10,836 bases of DNA from assembly GCA_937868205.1 (NCBI GenBank), contig CALMMC010000048.1, positions 1 through 10,836 on the forward strand. Reading direction: 5' to 3'. Both the position numbers and the translations under genes were made by a program. This document shows positions 1 through 6,307 of the stretch, one piece after another. Positions within the stretch are counted from its first letter, which is position 1, and every line of letters starts with the position of its first letter. The stretch comes from JAAZPG01 sp012797375. GTDB taxonomy: Bacteria; Acidobacteriota; Aminicenantia; Aminicenantales; UBA4085. The notes below the pieces were generated by a model. It did not search any database. It was given only the letters and a program-made list of their open reading frames with translations, and was not told the origin of the DNA.

Positions 1-128
1 TTATGCAAATGTCATGTGTATATAGAAAGGCAATAATCAGATTCGAATGATGATCAGCTCGACTGTGTTAGAAAGAATACTCAGCTACATGGCAATTTTT
101 ATGTATGTTTATGTTTTTTTTTTTTTTT
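1..128. other. Non-genomic AT-rich lead sequence ending in a T run
   Basis: This stretch is strongly AT-rich, unlike the GC-rich remainder, and ends in 15 consecutive T residues (114-128) directly against a sequencing adapter. Because it lies on the outer side of the adapter, it cannot be contiguous with the bacterial sequence that follows. It is probably a chimeric read end or assembly junk. No gene is supported here, and any reading frame crossing it is artefactual. Its source is unknown. Confidence 0.85.
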
Positions 129-198
129 AATGATACGACGACCACCGAGATATACACAGAGTAGGTCGTCGGCAGCGTCAGATGTGTATAAGAGACAG
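129..198 (+). other. Illumina Nextera i5 adapter left in the assembly
   Basis: The 70 bases match the full Nextera i5 oligonucleotide layout. A 29-base P5 flow-cell sequence (129-157) has two mismatches, at 138 and 152. An 8-base index (158-165) differs by one base from the S504 index. The 14-base Nextera read-1 linker (166-179) and the 19-base Tn5 mosaic end (180-198) follow. Total length and order are exactly as expected. The mosaic end is the in-vitro tagmentation site, not a natural transposon. Genomic sequence starts right after it. Confidence 0.97.
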
Positions 199-199
199 G

Positions 200-979
200 T
201 CCCGGACCGTCCCCGACGGCGTCCGCCTTCTCCTCTTTCTTTCCGGGGCTCTCATTCTCTGGGGCGCGGCGACCGGGAACTGGTTTTCGATTCCCTTCGC
301 CTCGCTTCCGCCGGCTCTCCGGGCGATCGCCGTCAAGCCGATCTGCATCGCCAACCCGGACGCCAAGGCGAACATCCAGGTCTTTTGCTTCCTGGTGGGC
401 GTCGTCCAGCTGTCCCTGGCCCGGATCAAGAATATCCGCCGCTTGTTTCCGAATCTTCAGTTCCTCGCCCACCTGGGCTCGCTGGCGATGATCATCGGAA
501 TGCTGTTTTTCGTCCTCAATCTCGTCGTCGACGCGAAGCGCTTTCCCCTCCCGGCGTACGCCGTCGGACTGGTCGTCGGCGGATTCGCCGCCAACCTTCT
601 CTTCGGCGCGTATCAAGGGAACCTGCTCAAATCGCTTCTCGGGGGGCTTCAGAATTTTATCCCCCTTTTCCTCGGCACGGTGGGCGTGTTCGCCGACATC
701 GTGTCCTATATCCGGCTCTGGGCCGTCGGCCTGGCGGGCTCGTCGCTCGGGTCGGTCATCAACGGCATGGGAGGCGGATTGATCAAGCCCGCCCTCACGA
801 TCATCGCCGGCGTGCTTCTCCTGACGTTCGGCCATGCCCTTAATATCGCCTTGAGCGTGCTGTCCGTCGTCGTTCACGGCATCCGGCTCAACATGCTCGA
901 ATTCTCCAACCATCTGGGCATGGAGTGGTCGGGGATCAAATACGACCCTTTCCGGGTCACGGCCAAGTCGGAGCGGTAA
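200..979 (+). CDS. ntpI: V-type ATPase subunit I (a subunit), C-terminal part
   Basis: This is the membrane stator subunit of a V-type (V/A) ATPase, which forms the ion half-channels beside the rotating proteolipid ring. Only 259 C-terminal residues are present of a family usually around 600-660 long; the rest is lost at the contig end. The fragment is largely hydrophobic, with about six membrane segments. Near fragment residues 168-179 is the conserved YIRLWAVGLA segment, whose arginine (172) is the family's essential channel Arg. A second conserved block, HGIRLNMLEF (226-235), carries Arg229 and Glu234. The chain ends in the typical EWSG-x-x-YDPF motif. An ATG at 182 lies inside the adapter and must not be taken as the start. 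Subunit K follows after 18 bases in the same operon. The I-K order at the operon end is that of the E-A-B-D-I-K bacterial arrangement known from spirochaetes and Chlamydia. Confidence 0.93.
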   Translation, partial: SRTVPDGVRLLLFLSGALILWGAATGNWFSIPFASLPPALRAIAVKPICIANPDAKANIQVFCFLVGVVQLSLARIKNIRRLFPNLQFLAHLGSLAMIIGMLFFVLNLVVDAKRFPLPAYAVGLVVGGFAANLLFGAYQGNLLKSLLGGLQNFIPLFLGTVGVFADIVSYIRLWAVGLAGSSLGSVINGMGGGLIKPALTIIAGVLLLTFGHALNIALSVLSVVVHGIRLNMLEFSNHLGMEWSGIKYDPFRVTAKSER

Positions 980-985
980 TCCAGT

Positions 986-992
986 AAGGAGG
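986..992 (+). promoter_or_regulatory. Strong ribosome binding site of subunit K
   Basis: AAGGAGG lies five bases before the ATG at 998, in the 18-base gap after the subunit I stop. The near-perfect site fits the high translation needed for a multi-copy ring subunit. Confidence 0.8.
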
Positions 993-997
993 CCAAA

Positions 998-1426
998 ATG
1001 GATCTCATCGGTTATATCGGCGTCGCCGCCGTTTTAGGCTTGGCGGCGGTCGGGTCGGGCATCGGCGCGGGCATCGCCGGGCAGGCGGCCATCGGCGCCT
1101 GGAAGCGCAGTTATTTGGCCAACAAGCCCGCGTCCTTTCTGCTCGTCGTTTTCGCGGGGGCGCCCCTGACCCAGACCATCTACGGCTTTATCGTCATGAA
1201 CGCCCTCAAGGGGGCGGGCATCGACGGCTTGTTCAAGCTGGGGATCGGCGTCCTCTCGGGAGCGGCGATCGGCTATTCGGCCGTGGCCCAAGGGCAATGC
1301 TCGGCCGCCAGCTGCGACGCGTTCGGCGAGACGAACAAGGGATTCGCCCAGGACCTGATCGTCGTCGGGCTCTGCGAGACCGTGGCCATTTTCGTCATGG
1401 CCTTTTCCCTGGCGATCATCGGCTGA
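998..1426 (+). CDS. ntpK: V-type ATPase subunit K (proteolipid, c subunit)
   Basis: This is the rotor-ring proteolipid of the V-type ATPase, 142 residues with four membrane helices arranged as two fused hairpins. The glycine-rich helix 1 (GSGIGAGIAGQA, 19-30) is typical. Helix 2 carries LTQTIYGF with Thr58 and Gln59 and has no carboxylate. Helix 3 carries AVAQGQ with Gln98. Helix 4 carries LCETVAIF with the ion-binding Glu127. There is thus one carboxylate per double hairpin, as in Enterococcus hirae NtpK. Thr58, Gln59, Gln98 and Glu127 line up with the NtpK sodium ligands Thr64, Gln65, Gln110 and Glu139, and the Gln98-Glu127 distance is identical (29 residues). Na+ coupling is therefore inferred. 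The Shine-Dalgarno AAGGAGG (986-992) lies five bases before the ATG. The stop overlaps the 3' end of the convergent methyltransferase gene by 11 bases, so there is no room for a terminator between them. Confidence 0.95.
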   Translation: MDLIGYIGVAAVLGLAAVGSGIGAGIAGQAAIGAWKRSYLANKPASFLLVVFAGAPLTQTIYGFIVMNALKGAGIDGLFKLGIGVLSGAAIGYSAVAQGQCSAASCDAFGETNKGFAQDLIVVGLCETVAIFVMAFSLAIIG

Positions 1427-2006
1427 GGCGGGCGCCGGTCCGGAAGGCGATCACTCCGTACTCCTCCCCGTTCGGACGGAAGACGCGCTCGATTTCGAAG
1501 CCGGTTGCGGCCAGGAGGCGCCGCAGCTCCCGGAGGGGGATTCGGTCGCGGAGCGGGGGACCGTGCTCCGTTTTCTTCCGGAAAAAGTCGATGATGACGA
1601 GACGGGAGGCGGCGGACATGCGCTTGCGGAGATCGCGGAGATAAGCTTCCCGGCCGTCGATCTCGTGGAGGACGTTGGCCAGAAAATAAAAATCCGCCCC
1701 GGGCGGAACGTTCGGGCTCGTTTTGGATATTCGGCGGGCTTGGAGGTTGGCCGCTTTGGCCCGGGCGGCGTTTTTCCGAAGCTCTTCGACCATCGACGGC
1801 GAAACGTCCAGCCCCACGACCCGGCCCCTCGGTCCGACGGCCGCGGCCGCCGGCAGGGCGAAAAACCCCGGACCGGCGCCGATGTCGATGAAGACCTGGC
1901 CCGGACGGAGGCCGATCGTCTCCAGAACGCGCTCGGGGGGAATCTCCTGCCGGCGCTCGGCCGACATCAGCCGTTTCGACCGGGCGGCGGCGGATTTCCC
2001 GGGCAT
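1416..2006 (-). CDS. Class I SAM-dependent methyltransferase, substrate unknown
   Basis: This is a soluble Rossmann-fold methyltransferase of 196 residues. Motif I, VFIDIGAGPGFFALP (38-52), is the SAM-binding glycine loop. GLDVS (65-69) supplies the acidic residue expected to contact the SAM ribose. YFLANVLHEID (107-117) is motif-IV-like, and RLVIIDFF (135-142) is a following strand. It resembles the UbiE/Methyltransf_11/25 type, whose members methylate small molecules, lipids or proteins, so the substrate cannot be named. The start was placed at the ATG at 2006 because GAGG (2013-2016) lies six bases upstream. An upstream TTG (2018) and ATG (2012) in frame would add four or two residues but have worse spacing. 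A 280-base gap separates it from the fusion gene upstream, and a candidate promoter lies there, so it is probably transcribed alone. It ends tail-to-tail with subunit K. Confidence 0.85.
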   Translation of the reverse strand: MPGKSAAARSKRLMSAERRQEIPPERVLETIGLRPGQVFIDIGAGPGFFALPAAAAVGPRGRVVGLDVSPSMVEELRKNAARAKAANLQARRISKTSPNVPPGADFYFLANVLHEIDGREAYLRDLRKRMSAASRLVIIDFFRKKTEHGPPLRDRIPLRELRRLLAATGFEIERVFRPNGEEYGVIAFRTGARLSR

Positions 2007-2075
2007 GACCATCCTCAAAAACAGGAGCGATCGGGAGACACAATACCCATGAGTCTAATGACGATTTCAAGGAAA

Positions 2076-2104
2076 AAGCTAATCCGAAAACAGGGCCATG
2101 TCAA
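2076..2104 (-). promoter_or_regulatory. Candidate sigma-70-type promoter for the methyltransferase gene
   Basis: On the - strand, a consensus -35 TTGACA (2104-2099) is followed after 17 bases by TAGCTT (2081-2076), which matches three of six -10 positions. It would give a leader of roughly 60 bases before the ATG at 2006. The region is more AT-rich than the flanking genes. The weak -10 keeps confidence low. Confidence 0.35.
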
Positions 2105-2263
2105 ATAATGTTCGCCGAGCGGAGCATCGGAGAAAAGTCCTTCTTTCCCCCTTCGGTTGCATATTCGTTGATTCAATGCGCTCATTTGGCCTGGTGTTCT
2201 TTGAGAATGATCCTTCATATATCAAACAACCGTCGTCTCCGGGCCCCGGCGAAAATAGGGTGA
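2105..2263. other. Intergenic stretch, no gene seen
   Basis: This is part of the roughly 280-base gap between the methyltransferase gene and the Maf-RlmD gene. It is less GC-rich than its surroundings. The only open frames are short, lack ribosome binding sites and show no recognisable protein motif. I see no RNA gene. Confidence 0.5.
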
Positions 2264-2284
2264 ATGGGGATGGCGTCTCCCCAT
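2264..2284 (-). terminator. Hairpin just after the Maf-RlmD stop, possible terminator
   Basis: ATGGGGA (2264-2270) and TCCCCAT (2278-2284) form a perfect 7-base-pair stem with a 7-base loop. The hairpin starts four bases beyond the stop of the - strand fusion gene. On that strand it is followed by TCACCCTATTTT, which has only a short, late T tract. It is well placed to end the htrA-maf/rlmD transcript, but its strength as an intrinsic terminator is doubtful. Confidence 0.4.
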
Positions 2285-2288
2285 GAAA

Positions 2289-4208
2289 TCAGCGGGAGAG
2301 GAATCCCAGCACCTCGAAGTGCGGGGTGTGGGGAAAAAAGTCCGCGGCGAAGATGCGCTCAGGCCGGTAGCCCGAAGCCGCCAGCCCCCGGATGTCCCGG
2401 GCGAAGGAGGCCGGGTTGCAGGACATGTAGATCAGATGGGGCGCTCCCAGCGCCGGGATGAGAGTCAATCCGGCGGGATGAAGGCCGTCCCGGGGCGGAT
2501 CGAGGACGACGAGGTCGGTCCCGGAGAGGTCCGTGCTTTCGAGGACTTTTTCCACCAGCCCGGCGATGAAGCGGACATTCCGTAAACCATTGCGGACGGC
2601 GTTTCCCTCGGCGCTCTGGATGTTGGCCGGCTCGGCGTCGACGCCGACGACTTCTGCGGCCGTCCGGCTGAGAAACATCTCGATCGCCCCCGGGCCGCAG
2701 AAAAGGCCGAGCGCTTTTTTCGCGGAGACCTCGGCCGCCCGGGCGGCGATTTTTTCATAGAAAACGGCCGCTCCCTTCGGATTGGGCTGGAAAAAAGAAT
2801 CCGGACCGATCCGAAAGCTCAGACCGGAAAGTTCCTCCTCGATCCCGGCCGCCCCTACGAGCAGGGTGTTGTTCCCGTATTCCACGAGGTCGGCGTCCCG
2901 GTCGTTTTCGACGTGCCAAACGCTCCGGACGGCCGGGATGTCCGCGGCCAGCCGGCCCGCCCACTCCCGGAGTCCGGGCGCCGGGCCGCTTCGGGTGACG
3001 AGGATGACCATCACCTCGCCCGTGCCCTTGGCCTCCCGGAGGACGAGGTTCCGGAAGAATCCTTTCCGGGAGACCGGGTCGAAGCCCGGCCGTCCGTCGG
3101 CTTCGGCGAACGCCGCGGCCGCCGGCAGCAGGCGGTCGGCCGCCGGTCCGAACAAGGGGCACGTCCTGAGGTCGACCGTCCTCTTGCGGGACTTCGTCCG
3201 CGGCAGGGATCGCTCGCGCAAGCCCAGGCGGATGTCTCCGCCGGCCCCGGCAAAGGCGAATTCCATCTTGTTCCGATAGCCGAAAAGGGACGGCGAGGGC
3301 AGGAAGGGCTCAAGAACCTCCGCCGCCCCGGGCGGTCCCTCCTTTCCCAACACCCGGCGAAGATAGCCTTCCTTGAGCGAGATCTGTTCGGAGTAGTTCA
3401 GGTTTTGGAAAGCGCAGCCGCCGCAGGCTCCGAAATGAGGGCAAACGGCCTCCGTCCGCAGGGGCGACGGCTCGAGGAGGCGGGTGATTTTCGCCACGGC
3501 CGGGTTGCGGCGCAGAATTCGCGCCCTCACCCGGTCGCCGACGACGGCCCCCGGCACCCAGACGTCCTTTTCCCCCGCCCGGGCGACCGGCCAGCTTTTC
3601 GGGAAGGCGATCCCAGTGATTTCGAGCTCCATCTCCGGGGCCTTGAATTCCTTCAGCAGCTTTTTAAAGCGCTTCACGGGAAATCCGACCACGTTGTCGT
3701 AATCGCCCTCGAGGCGCTCGACGAACGCGTCCCCGACGTCCTGGACGGCGTAGCTGCCGGCCTTGTCGGCGTAGGCGTTCCGGTCGAGATAGGCCTCGAT
3801 CTCCTCCGGGGCCAGGGCCTTAAACGTGACATGCGTCGTCTCGTAACCGACGACGAGACGGTCGTCGGCCGCCCGGAAGAGGGCGACTCCCGTCAGGACG
3901 CGGTGACGCCGGCCGGACAAGCGGCCGAGCATCGCCGCGGCGTCCTCCCGGGTTTCCGGCTTGCCGAAGATCTCCCGGTCCAGGCAGACGACCGTGTCGG
4001 CGGCGATGACCAGGGAATCCGGGAAGCGCGCCCCGACGTCGCGGGCTTTGAGGACGGCCGCTTCCCGGACGAAGAAGACCGGATCGCTTTGGTCGAGGGC
4101 GCTCTCGTCCACGCCGCTGGGAATGACGCGGAAGTCGGGGAAGATCCGGCCGAGGATCTCCTTCCGGCGGGGCGACCGCGAGGCCAGGATGACGTCCACG
4201 ACGCTCAA
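2289..4208 (-). CDS. Fused Maf nucleotide pyrophosphatase and RlmD/TrmA-type 23S rRNA uridine-C5 methyltransferase
   Basis: This is one 639-residue frame with two complete enzymes. Residues 1-190 are a Maf-family pyrophosphatase, which hydrolyses non-canonical or modified NTPs: ILASRSPRR (7-15), AADTVV with the expected catalytic Asp71 (69-74), GKP (82-84) and YDNVVGFP (170-177). Residues from about 193 form a TrmA/RlmD-type RNA m5U methyltransferase. It has a TRAM-like domain (about 193-250), a 4Fe-4S cysteine set C256-x5-C262-x2-C265 plus C350, FFQPN (472-476), SAM loop GLFCGPG (501-507), DPPRDG (570-575), the nucleophile Cys597 in MSCNP and Glu632 in PHTPHFE. The Cys-to-Glu distance (35) equals that of E. 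coli RlmD (Cys389/Glu424). Both halves look active. There is no stop between them; Met193 could serve as an internal start. The start is a TTG whose TTGA overlaps the htrA stop by four bases, implying translational coupling. The exact rRNA position (1939 or 747) and the Maf substrate cannot be read from sequence. Confidence 0.93.
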   Translation of the reverse strand: MSVVDVILASRSPRRKEILGRIFPDFRVIPSGVDESALDQSDPVFFVREAAVLKARDVGARFPDSLVIAADTVVCLDREIFGKPETREDAAAMLGRLSGRRHRVLTGVALFRAADDRLVVGYETTHVTFKALAPEEIEAYLDRNAYADKAGSYAVQDVGDAFVERLEGDYDNVVGFPVKRFKKLLKEFKAPEMELEITGIAFPKSWPVARAGEKDVWVPGAVVGDRVRARILRRNPAVAKITRLLEPSPLRTEAVCPHFGACGGCAFQNLNYSEQISLKEGYLRRVLGKEGPPGAAEVLEPFLPSPSLFGYRNKMEFAFAGAGGDIRLGLRERSLPRTKSRKRTVDLRTCPLFGPAADRLLPAAAAFAEADGRPGFDPVSRKGFFRNLVLREAKGTGEVMVILVTRSGPAPGLREWAGRLAADIPAVRSVWHVENDRDADLVEYGNNTLLVGAAGIEEELSGLSFRIGPDSFFQPNPKGAAVFYEKIAARAAEVSAKKALGLFCGPGAIEMFLSRTAAEVVGVDAEPANIQSAEGNAVRNGLRNVRFIAGLVEKVLESTDLSGTDLVVLDPPRDGLHPAGLTLIPALGAPHLIYMSCNPASFARDIRGLAASGYRPERIFAADFFPHTPHFEVLGFLSR

Positions 4209-5263
4209 TCGCGGACGAGGGTGACGCGGACCGGGCGGACTTTGCCGGCCCGGTCCACGCTCAAGGTCACGGTTTCCCCGATCTTGCGGCTTTCCAGAAT
4301 GGCGAACAAGTCGTCATAGGACGTGACCGGGGCCCGGTCGACGGCCGTGATGACGTCGTTGATGGTCCGGCGGCCGAAGCGATCCCGGCCCAGGCCGCGG
4401 AGTCCGGCGGCGTACGCCGGGGTTCCGGACGGGACTTCCAGGATGATCACCCCCTCGATGCCGGCCCGCCGGGCGTAGGCGTCGTTGAGGAAGGAGACGC
4501 CCAGTCCTGGCCGGGTGACCCGGCCGTGGGCGATCAATTCGGGCACGACCTTAGCGATGATGTCCGCCGGCACGGCGAATCCGACGCCGCTGGAGGCGCC
4601 CGAGGGGGAATAGATGAGCGTGTTCATCCCGATGAGCCGGCCGGCTGAATCGAGCAGCGGCCCTCCCGAATTGCCGGGATTGATCGAGGCGTCGGTTTGA
4701 ATCATGTCCCGGATGGACACGCCGCCGGCGCCGGTGATTTTCCGGCCCAGGGCGCTGACGATGCCCTTGGTCACGGTATAGTCGAAGCCGAACGGATTGC
4801 CGATGGCGATCGTCTTCTGCCCGACGACGAGATTCCTGGACGTGCCCGGGACGACCGGGGAGAGCTCGGACACATCGCCGTCGAGCCGGAGCACGGCGAT
4901 GTCCTTGGATTCGTCCTTGCCGACGAGCCGGGCCGAGCGCTGCTGCTGGTCGGGCAGAGTCACCTGGAACTCCACCCCGTCCTCGATCACGTGGAAATTC
5001 GTGACGATGTGCCCCCGCCGGTCCCAGACGAAACCGGAGCCGCTGCCGCGGGGGATCTTTTCCTCGGCTCCGAAAAAGAAGTCGCGGACGAGCTGGATGT
5101 TGGTGATGTACACGACCGAATTCCTCGTTTTGTTGACCACGTCGATCGTGTTCCTCTCGTCCTCGGTCAGGGGGGCTTGCTGGGATCGAAGGAGGACCGG
5201 GGCGCCGAGGAGCAGGAGGAGGGCCGCGGTCCGCGCCCGCCGCGGGAAAATTGGTTTCTTCAT
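4205..5263 (-). CDS. HtrA/Deg-family serine protease, exported, one PDZ domain
   Basis: This is an envelope quality-control protease that degrades or refolds misfolded exported proteins. Counting from the ATG at 5263 (352 residues), an MKKP-R-R start with a hydrophobic core (about 12-26) forms a signal peptide or anchor. The trypsin-like domain has the full triad: His91 in TNFHVI, Asp121 in KDIAVL and Ser199 in NPGNSGGPLLD. The segment NPFGFDYTVTKGIVSALGR is close to DegP/Deg1 proteins. A single C-terminal PDZ domain (about 250-350) follows, so it is DegS/HtrA-like in layout and not two-PDZ DegP. The start at 5263 was chosen over the in-frame ATG at 5275 because GGAG lies 6 bases upstream and a perfect -10 box places the transcript start almost on the first ATG. 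The TTGA overlap at the end couples it to the Maf-RlmD gene. Confidence 0.93.
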   Translation of the reverse strand: MKKPIFPRRARTAALLLLLGAPVLLRSQQAPLTEDERNTIDVVNKTRNSVVYITNIQLVRDFFFGAEEKIPRGSGSGFVWDRRGHIVTNFHVIEDGVEFQVTLPDQQQRSARLVGKDESKDIAVLRLDGDVSELSPVVPGTSRNLVVGQKTIAIGNPFGFDYTVTKGIVSALGRKITGAGGVSIRDMIQTDASINPGNSGGPLLDSAGRLIGMNTLIYSPSGASSGVGFAVPADIIAKVVPELIAHGRVTRPGLGVSFLNDAYARRAGIEGVIILEVPSGTPAYAAGLRGLGRDRFGRRTINDVITAVDRAPVTSYDDLFAILESRKIGETVTLSVDRAGKVRPVRVTLVRD

Positions 5264-5284
5264 GGTCTTCTCCATTGAAACCGG

Positions 5285-5290
5285 ATTATA
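5285..5290 (-). promoter_or_regulatory. Perfect -10 box upstream of htrA
   Basis: TATAAT on the - strand (5290-5285) lies in the 57-base gap between the HAAS gene and htrA. No good -35 is seen: 17 bases upstream is only a T-rich stretch next to six consecutive T (5315-5310). A transcript would start near 5278, leaving about 15 bases before the ATG at 5263. The missing -35 may mean an activator or another sigma factor is used. Confidence 0.55.
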
Positions 5291-5320
5291 TCACCGGACG
5301 GCCGCGGCGAAAAAACGGGC

Positions 5321-6307
5321 TCAGGCCGGCGTCCTTCTCTCCGGCGGCTTGAGGGCCGGGGCCGTCCGCCCGATCATCACCAGGTTCTTGAGGAGATCGA
5401 TCGCCGTCATCAAGACGATGAAAAGGAGGGAGATCGCCAGGCTGATTTTGATCCCCGACAACGCCCGCCCGCTGATCGGGACGGCGAACAAACCGTCGAA
5501 GGGCCGACGGAGGATCAGGCCGAACAGGATCAGGGAGACGGCGTCGGAACCGACGTCGATCCAGCGGGACCGGGTGAAGAGCTTGAGAAACAGGGAGACG
5601 GCCCCGGCCGCCAGCAGCGCGATCACGATCAGCGACAAACTCCGGCCGGCTTCCGCCGTGAAAAGGGGCTTGATTTCCCCCGAGCTCGCCAACCCGGCGA
5701 TGAATACCGTCCCGTGCCGGGTGAAAACATAGACCGCCGCGGCCGTCAAGGCGAGCATGAACGTCAAGCCGGCGAGCGTCGCGGCGAGGGCCCCGGGCTT
5801 CCGGGGGAGCTTGATGTCATCGGCCTCGATCCCGAATTTCGGCCAGGGGAGCTTGATGTCCTTTTTGCTCTGGGTGACGAAATAGAGGATCAGGGCGACA
5901 AACCCGAGATCGGTCAAAAACGCCGCCGGGAGATACAACAGAGCCTCGATGACGCCCATCCGGGGCACGAAAAGAACGGGAAATAGAACGAAGCTCCGGC
6001 CGAAGATCACTCCGATCAGGGTGAAAAGAAAATGGAAGCCGAACAGGATGGAGGTGTACCGGAACAGGTGGCGCTGGTAGGCCGGGGCGATGATCTCCCG
6101 GCCTTCCAAGTACCGCTCGGCCACCCGTCGGGGAGGGCCGAACCCGGCGATGACTCTTTCGAGGGCGGCCTCGCCGCTCCGGGCGCGCTCCTCCTCGGCT
6201 TTTTCCAGGATGTGGCTCCGGATTTCCGAGAGGATCTCCTCGCGGGCCGGGCCGACGGCCAGGTAATGGCCGATGTCCTCGAGGTAGGCATCGAGATTAT
6301 TGGTCAT
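5321..6307 (-). CDS. HAAS-domain (DUF1700-like) multi-pass membrane protein
   Basis: This is an integral membrane protein of 328 residues. The N-terminal 70 residues are a soluble helical module (YLEDIGHYLAVGPAREEI, then SHILEKAEEE and ERVIAGFGPPRRVAERYLEG) typical of the HAAS/DUF1700 family, which is usually encoded beside PadR regulators. About six hydrophobic segments follow, near residues 84-103, 105-114, 121-145, 172-195, 223-244 and 287-312. A cytoplasm-like charged loop (147-172) holds a duplicated DIKLP motif. Function is unknown; such proteins are thought to act in membrane sensing or as partners of the regulator. The start is set by AAGGAG seven bases before the ATG at 6307. The first 11 bases overlap the end of the padR gene, so the two are co-translated. 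The PadR protein probably controls both. Confidence 0.8.
   Translation of the reverse strand: MTNNLDAYLEDIGHYLAVGPAREEILSEIRSHILEKAEEERARSGEAALERVIAGFGPPRRVAERYLEGREIIAPAYQRHLFRYTSILFGFHFLFTLIGVIFGRSFVLFPVLFVPRMGVIEALLYLPAAFLTDLGFVALILYFVTQSKKDIKLPWPKFGIEADDIKLPRKPGALAATLAGLTFMLALTAAAVYVFTRHGTVFIAGLASSGEIKPLFTAEAGRSLSLIVIALLAAGAVSLFLKLFTRSRWIDVGSDAVSLILFGLILRRPFDGLFAVPISGRALSGIKISLAISLLFIVLMTAIDLLKNLVMIGRTAPALKPPERRTPA
5804..5860 (-). repeat. Two perfect 15-base direct repeats inside the HAAS gene
   Basis: The 15-base unit GGGGAGCTTGATGTC (+ strand) occurs at 5804-5818 and again at 5846-5860, with a period of 42 bases (14 codons). On the coding strand both encode Asp-Ile-Lys-Leu-Pro (residues 150-154 and 164-168) in the loop between membrane segments. 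This looks like a local in-frame duplication. Confidence 0.8.

Noticed and set aside
180..198. Tn5 mosaic end, which could be read as a transposon end
   Set aside because: It is the terminal part of the Nextera adapter, preceded by linker, index and P5 sequence; no transposase or natural element is present.
130..843. Long + strand frame starting in the adapter, and - strand frame 68-913
   Set aside because: Both translate adapter sequence and then run out of frame or antisense to the clear V-ATPase subunit I, with charged, low-complexity products typical of GC-rich shadow frames.
2015..2218. 67-codon - strand frame between the methyltransferase and Maf-RlmD genes
   Set aside because: No ribosome binding site or recognisable motif; it covers the probable promoter and overlaps the methyltransferase start.
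2913..4319. 468-codon + strand frame opposite the Maf-RlmD gene
   Set aside because: The - strand frame has all catalytic motifs of two enzyme families; the opposite frame is Arg/Gly/Pro/Asp-rich without motifs.
5310..5323. Terminator after the HAAS gene
   Set aside because: Six T follow the stop on the - strand, but the preceding bases allow only a three-pair stem, too weak to call.
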